Positions 1 through 6,411 of a DNA stretch of 11,953 nucleotides are shown here, one piece after another. The notes below the pieces were generated by a model. That model saw only the letters and a list, made by a program, of their open reading frames with translations. It searched no databases and had not been told where the DNA came from. This stretch comes from Promethearchaeia archaeon (GTDB lineage Archaea > Asgardarchaeota > Lokiarchaeia > Sigyniarchaeales > SOKP01), in the NCBI GenBank assembly GCA_029856375.1, contig JAHQWX010000019.1, positions 1 through 11,953 on the forward strand, written 5' to 3'. Position numbers and translations under genes: made by a program. Every line of letters begins with the position of its first letter. Positions within the stretch are counted from its first letter, which is position 1.

Positions 1-942
1 CATATTACCATACATTTCTTTCGTTAAGTAATGGTGGTACAGTTCGCCGTATCGTTCCGGGTACGCCAGCTTTCCCATACTTAATAACGACAAAATCCAT
101 TCTCCAGAAAGTAACGACGCTTTTAGGTCAGTTCCTACTGGAAACCCTTCGCCAGAGGTGATCATCCAATTAGTCTTGCGAAATCCTTCAATCATTTGTG
201 CCGTAAGTAGTTTAACCCTCTCTTGTACCCAAGGGTCGTCTACCAATTGGAGTGCTCTACCAAGCCCAAAAAACCACCCACCACATTCGTCTTTTGATGT
301 CCAACCGCGCCATCGATGATTTATATAAATTCCTGAGCCATTATAATGGCGTACATTATAATAACCTTTTTTGTTATTAATCCAATTCGTTATATATTCA
401 AATCCTTCAATTTCTGCATCTTCTGGAGACCACACAAACCTAGTTGGATGTTGGGGATAATCTGGACCAATACCACCGCTCGGTACGGCAAGCAACATAC
501 TAAATCCATCAACTAAGCCTTTTATGATCCTTAACGCTTGCGCCATTCCATCCGCGTCGCCGATGTCTTTACATGCTTTGTACTTAAAGCAATAAGTGGC
601 CAGAGCTAAGCCAGTGCTCAAACCAACGTTATCAGTACTATGATAATATGAGATATTAGAGTATGTATAATCTGTAAATGTACACCTTAAAGCAATATTG
701 CTTGGCATGTGAAGGTCTTCAAACCGTTTATCGAGAATATCTGCCCAATAAGCCATTGTTTTAAAATTTGGTGGTATGAATTCGCTTGTATTTAGTCCTA
801 TCGTTTGATTATACGAAGCACAATCGCCAAGTATTGCCACTCCTCCTTGAAGATAGATTAAAAAGGGTGCAAAAGGTCCTACGAACAAAAACGCGATCAT
901 TACATTATGTCTAATTAACGTTTTTCTGCTTCTCTTTCTCAT
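1..942 (-). CDS. Exported/membrane-anchored protein, possible alpha/alpha-toroid fold (partial, C-terminus outside window)
   Basis: An open frame of 314 codons runs without a stop from ATG at 942 to the first base of the window, so only the N-terminal part is seen. Residues 1-13 are strongly basic (MRKRSRK...). A hydrophobic stretch follows at about 14-38, which suggests a signal peptide or a type II membrane anchor. The rest is soluble-looking, rich in Trp, Tyr and Gly, and has four N-x-S/T sequons (N45, N51, N96, N201), consistent with an extracellular position. Repeated helical blocks with Gly-rich turns, together with W-x-G-x-TSKDECGGWFFGL at about 212-227 and LVDDP at 233-237, resemble secreted helical-toroid (six-hairpin-like) proteins. 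That fold is inferred from pattern memory only, and no catalytic residues can be named. The frame looks somewhat richer in G+C than its neighbours. It is transcribed divergently from the gene starting near 1059. The gene is certain; its function is unknown. Confidence 0.8.
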   Translation of the reverse strand, partial: MRKRSRKTLIRHNVMIAFLFVGPFAPFLIYLQGGVAILGDCASYNQTIGLNTSEFIPPNFKTMAYWADILDKRFEDLHMPSNIALRCTFTDYTYSNISYYHSTDNVGLSTGLALATYCFKYKACKDIGDADGMAQALRIIKGLVDGFSMLLAVPSGGIGPDYPQHPTRFVWSPEDAEIEGFEYITNWINNKKGYYNVRHYNGSGIYINHRWRGWTSKDECGGWFFGLGRALQLVDDPWVQERVKLLTAQMIEGFRKTNWMITSGEGFPVGTDLKASLLSGEWILSLLSMGKLAYPERYGELYHHYLTKEMYGNM

Positions 943-970
943 ATTCAAACACTTTTTTTCGCAAATTTAC

Positions 971-987
971 GTTCTAAATTTCAGAAC
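971..987. repeat. Short inverted repeat in divergent promoter region
   Basis: GTTCT at 971-975 and AGAAC at 983-987 are perfect 5-base inverted arms around a 7-base spacer. The element lies between the ATG of the exported protein (942) and the TATA-like box near 993-1003. That is where a dimeric regulator could cover the minus-strand start site. Arms this short can occur by chance in AT-rich DNA, so the operator role is only a suggestion. Confidence 0.25.
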
Positions 988-992
988 TAGAA

Positions 993-1003
993 ATGATATA
1001 TTA
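993..1003. promoter_or_regulatory. TATA-like box, possibly serving both divergent genes
   Basis: ATGATATATTA reads as a TATA-like element on both strands. An archaeal TATA box lies about 25 bases upstream of the transcription start. That would put the plus-strand start near 1025, downstream of the ATG at 1008, and the minus-strand start near 970, ahead of the ATG at 942. This is the main reason for preferring a later start codon for the plus-strand gene. Confidence 0.4.
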
Positions 1004-1058
1004 TTAGATGTTATTAATTAAAATATTAACCTCGAAGTTTTATTTAATTGAAAAAAGT

Positions 1059-1430
1059 ATGAAAATGCGATTAAATAACAATTTTTTGGAAGATTTTAAG
1101 AAATACAATTTTTCTATAATTAAGGAGAAAGTCGTTTTTTTGGTGGGATCTGCGAGATTTCGTGAGTATTTTATCAAGATAGAATCTATACTCCAAATCA
1201 ATTACAAGAAATTAGTGTATATAGCCTCAGTAGATGGGCTCTTAAATAAAGAGAAATTTTCAGAGGACGAATGGGAAGTCTTGCAAGAAATTGCTCTTAC
1301 CAAATTGAAAAATCAAGAAGCAATATTAGTTTTAGATGTTAACGGTTATATTGGGGACCATACAAGACAAGAAATCGAAGTCTTTAAGAACAAGTTAAGA
1401 AGACCGGTATATTACTTCTCTAAATTATAG
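1059..1430 (+). CDS. Nucleoside 2-deoxyribosyltransferase-like / DUF4406-like small protein
   Basis: The first in-frame ATG is at 1008, giving 140 residues. A TATA-like box at 993-1003 would start transcription downstream of it, so ATG 1059 (MKMRL..., 123 residues) or ATG 1065 is preferred. In the 140-residue numbering, a beta strand VVFLVGSAR lies at 42-50. The helix with FSEDEWEVLQEIALTKL follows at 84-100, then AILVLDVNGYIGDHTRQEI at 105-123 and RRPVYYF at 131-137. This layout, with GYIG followed by TR-x-EI and a final K/R-PV-x-YF strand, is typical of the small Rossmann-like family related to nucleoside deoxyribosyltransferases. Those enzymes use a conserved Glu, probably E122 here. The exact substrate cannot be read from sequence, and many family members are uncharacterised. 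Its 3' end overlaps the opposing GTPase gene by 11 bases. Confidence 0.75.
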   Translation: MKMRLNNNFLEDFKKYNFSIIKEKVVFLVGSARFREYFIKIESILQINYKKLVYIASVDGLLNKEKFSEDEWEVLQEIALTKLKNQEAILVLDVNGYIGDHTRQEIEVFKNKLRRPVYYFSKL

Positions 1431-1968
1431 AACTGGTGTGTAAAAGGTCAATGGTGATTGTCTCGAACAACTTATCAACATTTTCGCCCGTTTTTGCAGA
1501 AGTCTCTAAATATCTTACTAAATTATTGGCTTTAAATATAGCATAGGCGTCCTCGTACGAAACCGCTCTTTTCTCTTGAAGGTCCAATTTTGTTCCGATC
1601 ATATAAATAGGAGTAGTGTGTTCCTCGTCCTTCAATCCGGTATAGAACGAGTTAAGCCACTCTTTAATTGATTTTATCGTTGGATACCTCGTTATGTCGT
1701 AGGCAATAATGCCTGCAGACGAGCCAAACGCGTAAGTCGGTAAAAGAAATCTATATTGTTTTTCCCCACCAAAATCCCATATTTGTAGCGCAACCTTCAA
1801 ATCCTCAATAGTTAAGTGTTTAACAAACAACTGGGCTCCCATAGTTAATGTAGTGCCGACCTCAAAAAGTCCAGTCAGGTACTTATGGCATAACGTAGTT
1901 TTTCCAACGCCGCCTTCTCCAAAAATACAAATCTTAAAAGTAGCGCTTGTCTCCGAAATTAATCTCAA
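1420..1968 (-). CDS. Ras/Rab/Arf-like small GTPase
   Basis: All five G motifs are present in a 182-residue protein of normal Ras-superfamily size. G1 is GEGGVGKT at 17-24, and G2 is a Thr near 40-42. G3 is WDFGGEKQYR at 64-73, G4 is GTKLD at 125-129, and G5 is TSAK at 156-159. Three departures from eukaryotic Ras/Rab stand out. Glu69 replaces the catalytic Gln (Gln61 in Ras). Thr126 replaces Asn in NKxD. There is no C-terminal prenylation Cys. The DFGGE form is familiar from archaeal, especially Asgard, GTPases. The only usual initiator before G1 is TTG at 1966-1968; an in-frame stop lies upstream and the first ATG falls after the P-loop. GGGAG abuts the TTG with no spacing, so it is probably not a working ribosome site and the message may be leaderless or have a short leader. 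The cellular role is unknown; membrane trafficking or polarity signalling is an analogy. Confidence 0.92.
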   Translation of the reverse strand: MRLISETSATFKICIFGEGGVGKTTLCHKYLTGLFEVGTTLTMGAQLFVKHLTIEDLKVALQIWDFGGEKQYRFLLPTYAFGSSAGIIAYDITRYPTIKSIKEWLNSFYTGLKDEEHTTPIYMIGTKLDLQEKRAVSYEDAYAIFKANNLVRYLETSAKTGENVDKLFETITIDLLHTSSII

Positions 1969-2028
1969 CTCCCGACTTATTTTTGATATTAATGAAAATA
2001 ATTATAGTGGGATAGAGTGTATTTCTTT

Positions 2029-2036
2029 TATTTAAA
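2029..2036 (-). promoter_or_regulatory. Candidate TATA box for the small GTPase gene
   Basis: On the minus strand this reads TTTAAATA inside the AT-rich 152-base gap between the Fe-S protein gene and the GTPase gene. It would start transcription near 2005, leaving a leader of about 37 bases. A second AT-rich stretch near 2000 (CTATAATTA on the minus strand) could instead give an almost leaderless message. The choice between them is open. Confidence 0.3.
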
Positions 2037-2120
2037 ATTTAAGTCTTATCGTTTTTTCAAGAGTCTTTGTGAATATTTTGCCAAATTATTATTTTTTACA
2101 TTGATATTATGCAGAATTGT

Positions 2121-3266
2121 CTAACTTCTTTTTCTTGCCATTTCCATTGCTTTATTTAATATACCATTTACTGATTCTACATTTTTAAATAAATCGATTT
2201 CCTCGCCACAACTCATCCTTAAGAGTTCTAATACCGATAAAACCTTGTATTTTTTCATTTGAATTCTTAAATCCATTGAGAAGCAATAAATACATCCCGG
2301 ACAAGTATTGATTATGTATTTTGTATCGGTTTTTTTGATTTCCTTAAACCTTTTCTTTCGGATTTTTTCCATGGCCTTTCGATCCACTAAACCAAGCAAT
2401 AGGCCGCAACATAACGCATTCTCACGATTATGATCTAATTCAATTATTTCACAACCAGTTGCTTCTACTATTTTTCGAGGATACTCCATTAACTCTGGGT
2501 ATTTCTTTACTATACATGAATCCTGAAAAGCAACTTTTAAGTTTAGTTTATTCGTTATTTTCAAATCTCCTGCTTCGATTGCTTTACCAATAAATTCCCA
2601 GATTGAAATTATCTCAAAATCGTTAGAAATTCTTTTATATTCGTTTTTATACGCTTCATAGCATTCGTTACAGAAAATAATTAACTTTTTAACTCCTAAG
2701 CTCGAAAATCTTGAATATAAACGATCTTCAAGGTCCGTTTTCGGAAGAGGCATGCCTGTTCTATGATAAACTACACCACAACAAAAATCAATGCCTCCAG
2801 CAAAGGTTTTTCCTTTTAATAATCCTTCAAGCGTGGGATTTTTATAAAAATGCTGCATCAAATATGAAATAGAACATCCCAATATGACCAATTCTTCAGA
2901 TTTCGAAGGTGATTTCCAATTTTCCAAATTTTTTAACTCTTCGGGCGACATCATTACTCTCTCGTAAAATATAAAAATATTTGGCTTATTAAATGGGAAT
3001 AAGAACTTGTTTCCTCTTGGAATTTTTCCGTTTTCCTCTAATTCTCTTATTTTCGCATGTTTTAACCCTTTAATTAATTCCGATGGAGTAAGATCATTAG
3101 GACAATGAAAATCGCATGTTCCACATAACGCACATTCATCAACAACAAAGCTTGAACCAGCGATTAGATTTTCAATTTCTTCTTGAGCCTGAACAATATC
3201 TAATTCCATCACGGGGCAACTTTCTAAGCAGGTTCCACATCTTACGCATTCATCTACATCAAACAT
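2121..3266 (-). CDS. Heterodisulfide reductase subunit D / GlpC-like Fe-S protein with two CCG domains
   Basis: This 381-residue protein has two N-terminal ferredoxin-type 4Fe-4S motifs, C7-C10-C13-C17P and C45-C48-C51-C55P. Two cysteine-rich CCG domains follow: C131, C162-C163, C199-C202, and C251, C286-C287, C322-C325. This is the full HdrD/GlpC architecture. In HdrD the CCG cysteines hold the unusual cluster that splits or forms disulfides; in related proteins they pass electrons to a quinone or a flavoprotein partner. There is no membrane segment, and no HdrA, HdrE, flavoprotein dehydrogenase or LldE-like gene is adjacent, so the electron donor and acceptor are unknown. The ATG at 3264-3266 has AGGTG seven bases upstream and a TATATAT box behind it, so it appears to be transcribed alone. 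Calling it HdrD itself would be too specific. Confidence 0.88.
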   Translation of the reverse strand: MFDVDECVRCGTCLESCPVMELDIVQAQEEIENLIAGSSFVVDECALCGTCDFHCPNDLTPSELIKGLKHAKIRELEENGKIPRGNKFLFPFNKPNIFIFYERVMMSPEELKNLENWKSPSKSEELVILGCSISYLMQHFYKNPTLEGLLKGKTFAGGIDFCCGVVYHRTGMPLPKTDLEDRLYSRFSSLGVKKLIIFCNECYEAYKNEYKRISNDFEIISIWEFIGKAIEAGDLKITNKLNLKVAFQDSCIVKKYPELMEYPRKIVEATGCEIIELDHNRENALCCGLLLGLVDRKAMEKIRKKRFKEIKKTDTKYIINTCPGCIYCFSMDLRIQMKKYKVLSVLELLRMSCGEEIDLFKNVESVNGILNKAMEMARKRS

Positions 3267-3571
3267 GATTTAACACCTAATTGTTTTATTAATGAGGTTT
3301 AATATATATGCATGAAATATTTCTTGTTCCAATTTTGGAATCGAAATTTGCCTCGTTTATATTTAATTAAATAACTGTATTTGTGTTCATGCATTATTTA
3401 AACTTTACTCATTTGTCAAAAAAAAAACTTTAAATTAGATATCTTTAAAAAAAAAGTGAAAATCCTTGAAACTAACATATTACATAGATATTACTTTTTT
3501 TTTTATCGTCATTTCCTTTTCTTTTACTTGTTCTAGAAAAGATTTTTCTTTACCATGGCTTCGTGGAGTAA
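3267..3571. other. AT-rich divergent intergenic region (305 bases)
   Basis: No gene was found here on either strand. The left end holds the minus-strand promoter of the HdrD-like gene. The middle has several homopolymer runs: A tracts near 3419-3428 and 3448-3456, and a T tract near 3487-3497, followed by a pyrimidine-rich stretch to about 3535. Plus-strand TATA candidates include TTATTTAAA near 3395 and CTTTAAATTA near 3428. GTGGAG ends three bases before the ATG at 3572 and could serve the longin-like gene. The T tract would read as an archaeal terminator on the plus strand although no plus-strand gene ends there. No tRNA-like fold was recognised. Confidence 0.5.
3274..3309 (-). promoter_or_regulatory. 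TATA box and ribosome site for the HdrD-like gene
   Basis: On the minus strand, ATATATA at 3303-3309 precedes AGGTG at 3274-3278, which lies seven bases before the ATG at 3266. A start site about 25 bases below the TATA box falls near 3280. That gives a short leader of about 14 bases just long enough to hold the ribosome site, so promoter and start codon agree. Confidence 0.5.
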
Positions 3572-4228
3572 ATGATCAAAGATATTTTTATCGTAAAGGA
3601 CGGACTTCCCATATTAAGCGAGCACAATAAAAAAGATACGCAAGCTTTAAATAACGACGATAATTTAATCTTGATTTCTGGTTTTCTATCAGCCATAGAT
3701 TCCTTTTCTACTCAATTTAAGGGCTTTGGAAATATAAGCGAGTTAAAATTATCTAATGATTTGAAGTTATCTTTTTTGAGAGATAATAGAATCAACGATT
3801 TAGTATATGTCGCTACTTCTGATACAAAAACAGACGACCATAAAGTCCGAAAGGTATTAAGAAAGATATCTTCTTCTTTTTCTAATAGATACAACACGCA
3901 AATGTTGGAAAAATGGCAAGGAAGGAGCTCGTATTTTAAAGAGGTTAAAGAAGAGTTATCAAAAATTGTGAGCGAAGAAGAGCAGCCAAAAAAAACCGTT
4001 ATGACTAACGAGAATAAAATTTCAGAAGTAAAACCAATTCTCAAAATTGACTTAAATTCAAATCCTGAGCGCTTTATAACGGGAGAGAAGGCTCTAAATA
4101 TCGTGAAATACATAAACGGAAAAAATACTATTGCTATAATTGCAGGAGAGTTAAATTACGAGCAATCTGATGTGTTCAACATATGCAAGAATTTGATGAA
4201 AATGAGCCTGATTTCTTTTTGTATGTAA
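3572..4228 (+). CDS. Longin-like domain protein with C-terminal winged-helix-like domain
   Basis: The protein has 218 residues. Residues 1-115 fit a longin/roadblock-type alpha-beta sensor. The strand IKDIFIVKDGLPILSEH opens the domain (residues 2-18), then comes LISGFLSAIDSFSTQF at 34-49, a two-strand hairpin LKLSFLRDNRINDLVYVAT at 64-82, and the closing helix around 89-107. The order strand, helix, strands, helix and the phrase ISGFLSAID are typical of archaeal longin-like proteins, which in eukaryotes act in trafficking complexes and GTPase control. A charged linker (about 125-155) leads to about 165-216, a compact helical domain with ALNIVKYINGKNTIAIIAGEL that resembles a winged helix. 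Such pairs are common in Asgard genomes beside small GTPases; here the nearest GTPase gene is about 1.6 kb away on the other strand. Both domain calls rest on patterns, so roadblock remains an alternative. GTGGAG three bases before the ATG supports the start. Confidence 0.65.
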   Translation: MIKDIFIVKDGLPILSEHNKKDTQALNNDDNLILISGFLSAIDSFSTQFKGFGNISELKLSNDLKLSFLRDNRINDLVYVATSDTKTDDHKVRKVLRKISSSFSNRYNTQMLEKWQGRSSYFKEVKEELSKIVSEEEQPKKTVMTNENKISEVKPILKIDLNSNPERFITGEKALNIVKYINGKNTIAIIAGELNYEQSDVFNICKNLMKMSLISFCM

Positions 4229-4236
4229 AAGAGTAA

Positions 4237-5187
4237 TTAATAATTATAAATATTAAATATCCAGGATTTACCTCCAGCTTTCTCAATATTCTTTGCAATC
4301 TCTCCCAAAGATTCCTTATTCGGAGCGATCGCTAGCATGCAACCTCCACCTCCAGCGCCCATTTGTTTAGCTCCAAGAGCTCCGGCGTCTTTAGCAGCTT
4401 CGCACATTTTCATAATTTTCGGAGTTTCTGCTTTCAAAACCACTTCCATTTCTTGTTGGCGATTCATCATTTTCCCCAATTTTTTGTAATTTCCCTTTAA
4501 CAACGCTTTTTTCCCCTCGTACACGCCCTTCTCAATGACTTTGAAAGCATCTAAAGTAGTAGAATCCTTTTCCCTTATCTGTTTTTTAACTCGATTTAAA
4601 ACTGAAGCTGCCTTACGCTCTTCCATGCTGTCTCCTACCACTATCGGTAATTCTCTAATGGGTAGCATTTCAACTCTCGGATTTTCGTCCGTGTGAATAA
4701 AGGTTACACCGCCATGAGAGATGCTATATTGATCCATGCGACCGCACTGAATTCCAAGATCGTGATTCTCGCCTAAATAAGCAAGCTCCGCAATTTCTAA
4801 CTTCGATAATCCTAAATCTAACGCTTCATTTAATGCCTTTAAATATCCTACTGAAAGTGCAGCGCTCGTAGATAAACCGGCGCCGATTGGAATTTTAGAA
4901 TCTACAATTAAATTAAATCCTACCGAAATTCGTTCTTTTAAACGCTCGTATAGAACACTCCAGTAGTTTAAATCAATGTCTTTGGGTGGAGAATCTCCTA
5001 ATTTAAACGAGATTCTTTCCTTCGTGTTGTGACTATAATATTCAATTGTACTATCTTCTCTTCCTTTGTAATTTATCGTCATTAGCAAATCTATTGCCAT
5101 GGCAATTACAGGTTTTCCAAGAAGATCAACTTTATCCCCCAAGATACATATCCGACCAGGAGTTTTAACTGTAATTGATTCGTTCAT
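4237..5187 (-). CDS. GHMP-family sugar kinase (galactokinase-like)
   Basis: The three GHMP motifs are intact. In 319-residue numbering from ATG 5196 they are PGRICILGDKVDLLG at 13-27, the ATP-binding loop PIGAGLSTSAAL at 103-114, and MGAGGGGCM at 279-287. GRMDQY at 152-157 supplies the probable catalytic Asp155. The form of motif 1 and the MDQ motif are closer to galactokinase and related sugar or heptose kinases than to homoserine kinase. The substrate is not readable from sequence, and mevalonate kinase stays possible because every archaeon needs one for lipids. ATG 5196 has no ribosome site, whereas GGATGAT at 5192-5198 sits four bases before ATG 5187 (MNESITV...), so the shorter 316-residue start is preferred. 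The gene lies five bases downstream of the small Lys-rich gene, probably co-transcribed, and ends eight bases from the opposing longin-like gene. Confidence 0.88.
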   Translation of the reverse strand: MNESITVKTPGRICILGDKVDLLGKPVIAMAIDLLMTINYKGREDSTIEYYSHNTKERISFKLGDSPPKDIDLNYWSVLYERLKERISVGFNLIVDSKIPIGAGLSTSAALSVGYLKALNEALDLGLSKLEIAELAYLGENHDLGIQCGRMDQYSISHGGVTFIHTDENPRVEMLPIRELPIVVGDSMEERKAASVLNRVKKQIREKDSTTLDAFKVIEKGVYEGKKALLKGNYKKLGKMMNRQQEMEVVLKAETPKIMKMCEAAKDAGALGAKQMGAGGGGCMLAIAPNKESLGEIAKNIEKAGGKSWIFNIYNY

Positions 5188-5201
5188 TTTTATCATCCAA
5201 T

Positions 5202-5486
5202 TTATTTTTTCTTCTTTTTTCTTTTTTGTGCATCGAGAGCTTTCTCAAGAGGTTCTTCGAGTTCCTTTGGCCTCCCCTCGAATTTAAACTTTCCAGCGAA
5301 TTTCATTTCCTCTCTTTTTCCAGACGGTTGCATTTTTTCAAAGGTTATGGTAACTTCCCTATCGTTTTCAATCGCATAATTCAAAAATCTAATACATCCT
5401 ATGTGTTTAGATGGAGCTATATTAAATTTAATTAACGAATCCTTTCCTTTTTTATTTTTAACTTTTAAAACCAGCCTTAATTTCAT
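5202..5486 (-). CDS. Small Lys-rich protein of unknown function
   Basis: This 94-residue frame is not recognised. It starts at an ATG preceded by only a weak ribosome site and ends five bases before the GHMP kinase gene, which suggests one transcript. The N-terminal half alternates short basic strands (LRLVLKVKNKKGK, then IKFNIAPSKHIGCIRFLNYAI at about 19-39), followed by REVTITFEKM at about 43-52 and MKFAGKFKFEG at about 61-71. This suggests a small beta-rich domain. The C-terminus is an acidic helix, PKELEEPLEKALDAQ, with a tail of Lys and Arg (KRKKKKK). The tail could bind nucleic acid or an acidic membrane surface. The regular strand pattern, its position directly upstream of a conserved gene and the compact spacing argue for a real gene, but no function can be named. 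Confidence 0.65.
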   Translation of the reverse strand: MKLRLVLKVKNKKGKDSLIKFNIAPSKHIGCIRFLNYAIENDREVTITFEKMQPSGKREEMKFAGKFKFEGRPKELEEPLEKALDAQKRKKKKK

Positions 5487-5525
5487 AATTATTCAATCTC
5501 TGCAAGAGGAAATTAATATTTTATC

Positions 5526-5544
5526 TATTCAATATCTTTGAATA
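5526..5544. promoter_or_regulatory. Perfect 7-base inverted repeat between divergent genes
   Basis: TATTCAA at 5526-5532 and TTGAATA at 5538-5544 are perfect inverted arms around TATCT. The element is near the middle of the 113-base gap between the divergent starts at 5486 and 5600. A near copy of the left half-site, TTATTCAATCT, occurs at about 5490-5499, beside the minus-strand start. On the plus strand, TATA-like stretches (TTATATCTA near 5558 and AATTATAG near 5573) lie between the repeat and ATG 5600. That is a sensible position for an operator dimer upstream of the promoter. The operator role is inferred from symmetry and position only. Confidence 0.4.
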
Positions 5545-5599
5545 ATAATATTAAATGATTATATCTAAAAATAATTATAGAAATTAACAATTATTTAAG

Positions 5600-6379
5600 A
5601 TGACTATGTCTTCTAACCTCTTTTCTTACATCCTGAAGCAAAACCAGTGGATCAAATCTGACGAAATTTCGATTGATGATGTTGCAGTTTTAGTTGACAC
5701 TCAAAGAGACATTATTTGGTATTACGAAAGTGAAAGATCCACTGCGAGAACAAAATTCGAAGCTAGAGGTCTTTTAACTCAATTAAAAGAAAAGTATGTT
5801 CCGTACAAATTCAAAAAGATAGATAACACTTCTCCCCAAGATGTATTAAACGAAATCGAAACCTTAAGAAAGGGGAGATCCGGTTTAAAAATGGAAATCC
5901 TTGGAAAAAAAATTCACGATTTTTCCAGCGTTTTATATTCTTTAAACATAACAGCGGGTTTATTACAAGTATTAACTGTGTTCTTTTTAGCGCTCACGCT
6001 ATCGTGGCAAGAAAGCGTTAACGAGCTTTCTTTTTTAGCGTATGAAGTAAATTATATCGAATATGTTGGTTATATCGACATACTATCGTTTCTCATTTTG
6101 GTATCGTTTATCGTATTCTGTATTACATCATTTTTTGGACTAGTTACAAGATTATCGAATTTTTCCAGAGTCTCGATAATTTTAGCAATAGTTCTATATT
6201 TAGCGTTAATTTACATCCGTATTGGACAATTATACCTCTATTTCGAGATTGAACTCCCAAATCTCATTATTAGAGCTGATGCATTTAGGTTCTTTTTATT
6301 GGGAGGTGAAATTATTTTAATCATAGCTGTCTTAATTTCGCTCAGTTCTAGTATTCATTGGTTCAGAAAAGGCGAATAA
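5600..6379 (+). CDS. Membrane protein with N-terminal gelsolin-like domain and four transmembrane helices
   Basis: The protein has 259 residues. Residues 27-90 contain VAVLVDTQRDIIWYY, then a polar loop, then the helix STARTKFEARGLLTQLKEKY, then YKFKKID. This matches the core of gelsolin-like repeats: a strand with D-x-x-x-x-IW, a loop, a helix carrying R/K-x-K-x-x-A, and a strand ending in ID. The usual Gly after the tryptophan strand is not evident. Residues 88-112 are basic and probably form a membrane-proximal linker. Four hydrophobic segments follow at about 113-135, 158-182, 189-213 and 229-251, ending in a short basic tail. The domain would therefore face the cytoplasm if the helices follow the positive-inside rule. 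Gelsolin domains bind actin and calcium in eukaryotes and occur widely in Asgard archaea, which have actins; whether this one binds filaments is unknown. It starts a plus-strand run leading into a phospholipid enzyme 32 bases downstream. ATG 5606 (residue 3) is an alternative start. Confidence 0.6.
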   Translation: MTMSSNLFSYILKQNQWIKSDEISIDDVAVLVDTQRDIIWYYESERSTARTKFEARGLLTQLKEKYVPYKFKKIDNTSPQDVLNEIETLRKGRSGLKMEILGKKIHDFSSVLYSLNITAGLLQVLTVFFLALTLSWQESVNELSFLAYEVNYIEYVGYIDILSFLILVSFIVFCITSFFGLVTRLSNFSRVSIILAIVLYLALIYIRIGQLYLYFEIELPNLIIRADAFRFFLLGGEIILIIAVLISLSSSIHWFRKGE

Positions 6380-6411
6380 TTAAATTGTAAATCAGATTCC
6401 ATTTAAGTAAA

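Noticed and set aside
1..942. Higher G+C of the first gene as proof of horizontal transfer
   Set aside because: Hand counts of single lines ranged from about 25% to 48%, so the difference is too noisy to claim.
1008..1058. ATG 1008 as the start of the deoxyribosyltransferase-like gene
   Set aside because: It lies only about 5 bases beyond the likely TATA box and would be upstream of the transcription start. The added 17 residues show no family similarity. It was not excluded experimentally.
1853..2035. 60-codon plus-strand frame opposite the GTPase start
   Set aside because: It lies antisense to the P-loop of a clear GTPase, and its protein is low-complexity with no family features.
3487..3497. 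T tract as the terminator of an upstream plus-strand gene
   Set aside because: No plus-strand gene ends between 1430 and 3487, so there is nothing for it to terminate.
3712..4113. 133-codon minus-strand frame inside the longin-like gene
   Set aside because: It is fully antisense to a better-supported gene and has the Phe/Leu/Ser-rich composition expected of a shadow frame.
5175..5435. 86-codon plus-strand frame across the small Lys-rich gene
   Set aside because: It is an antisense shadow: its Phe/Leu/Ser runs mirror the Lys/Glu codons of the minus-strand gene.
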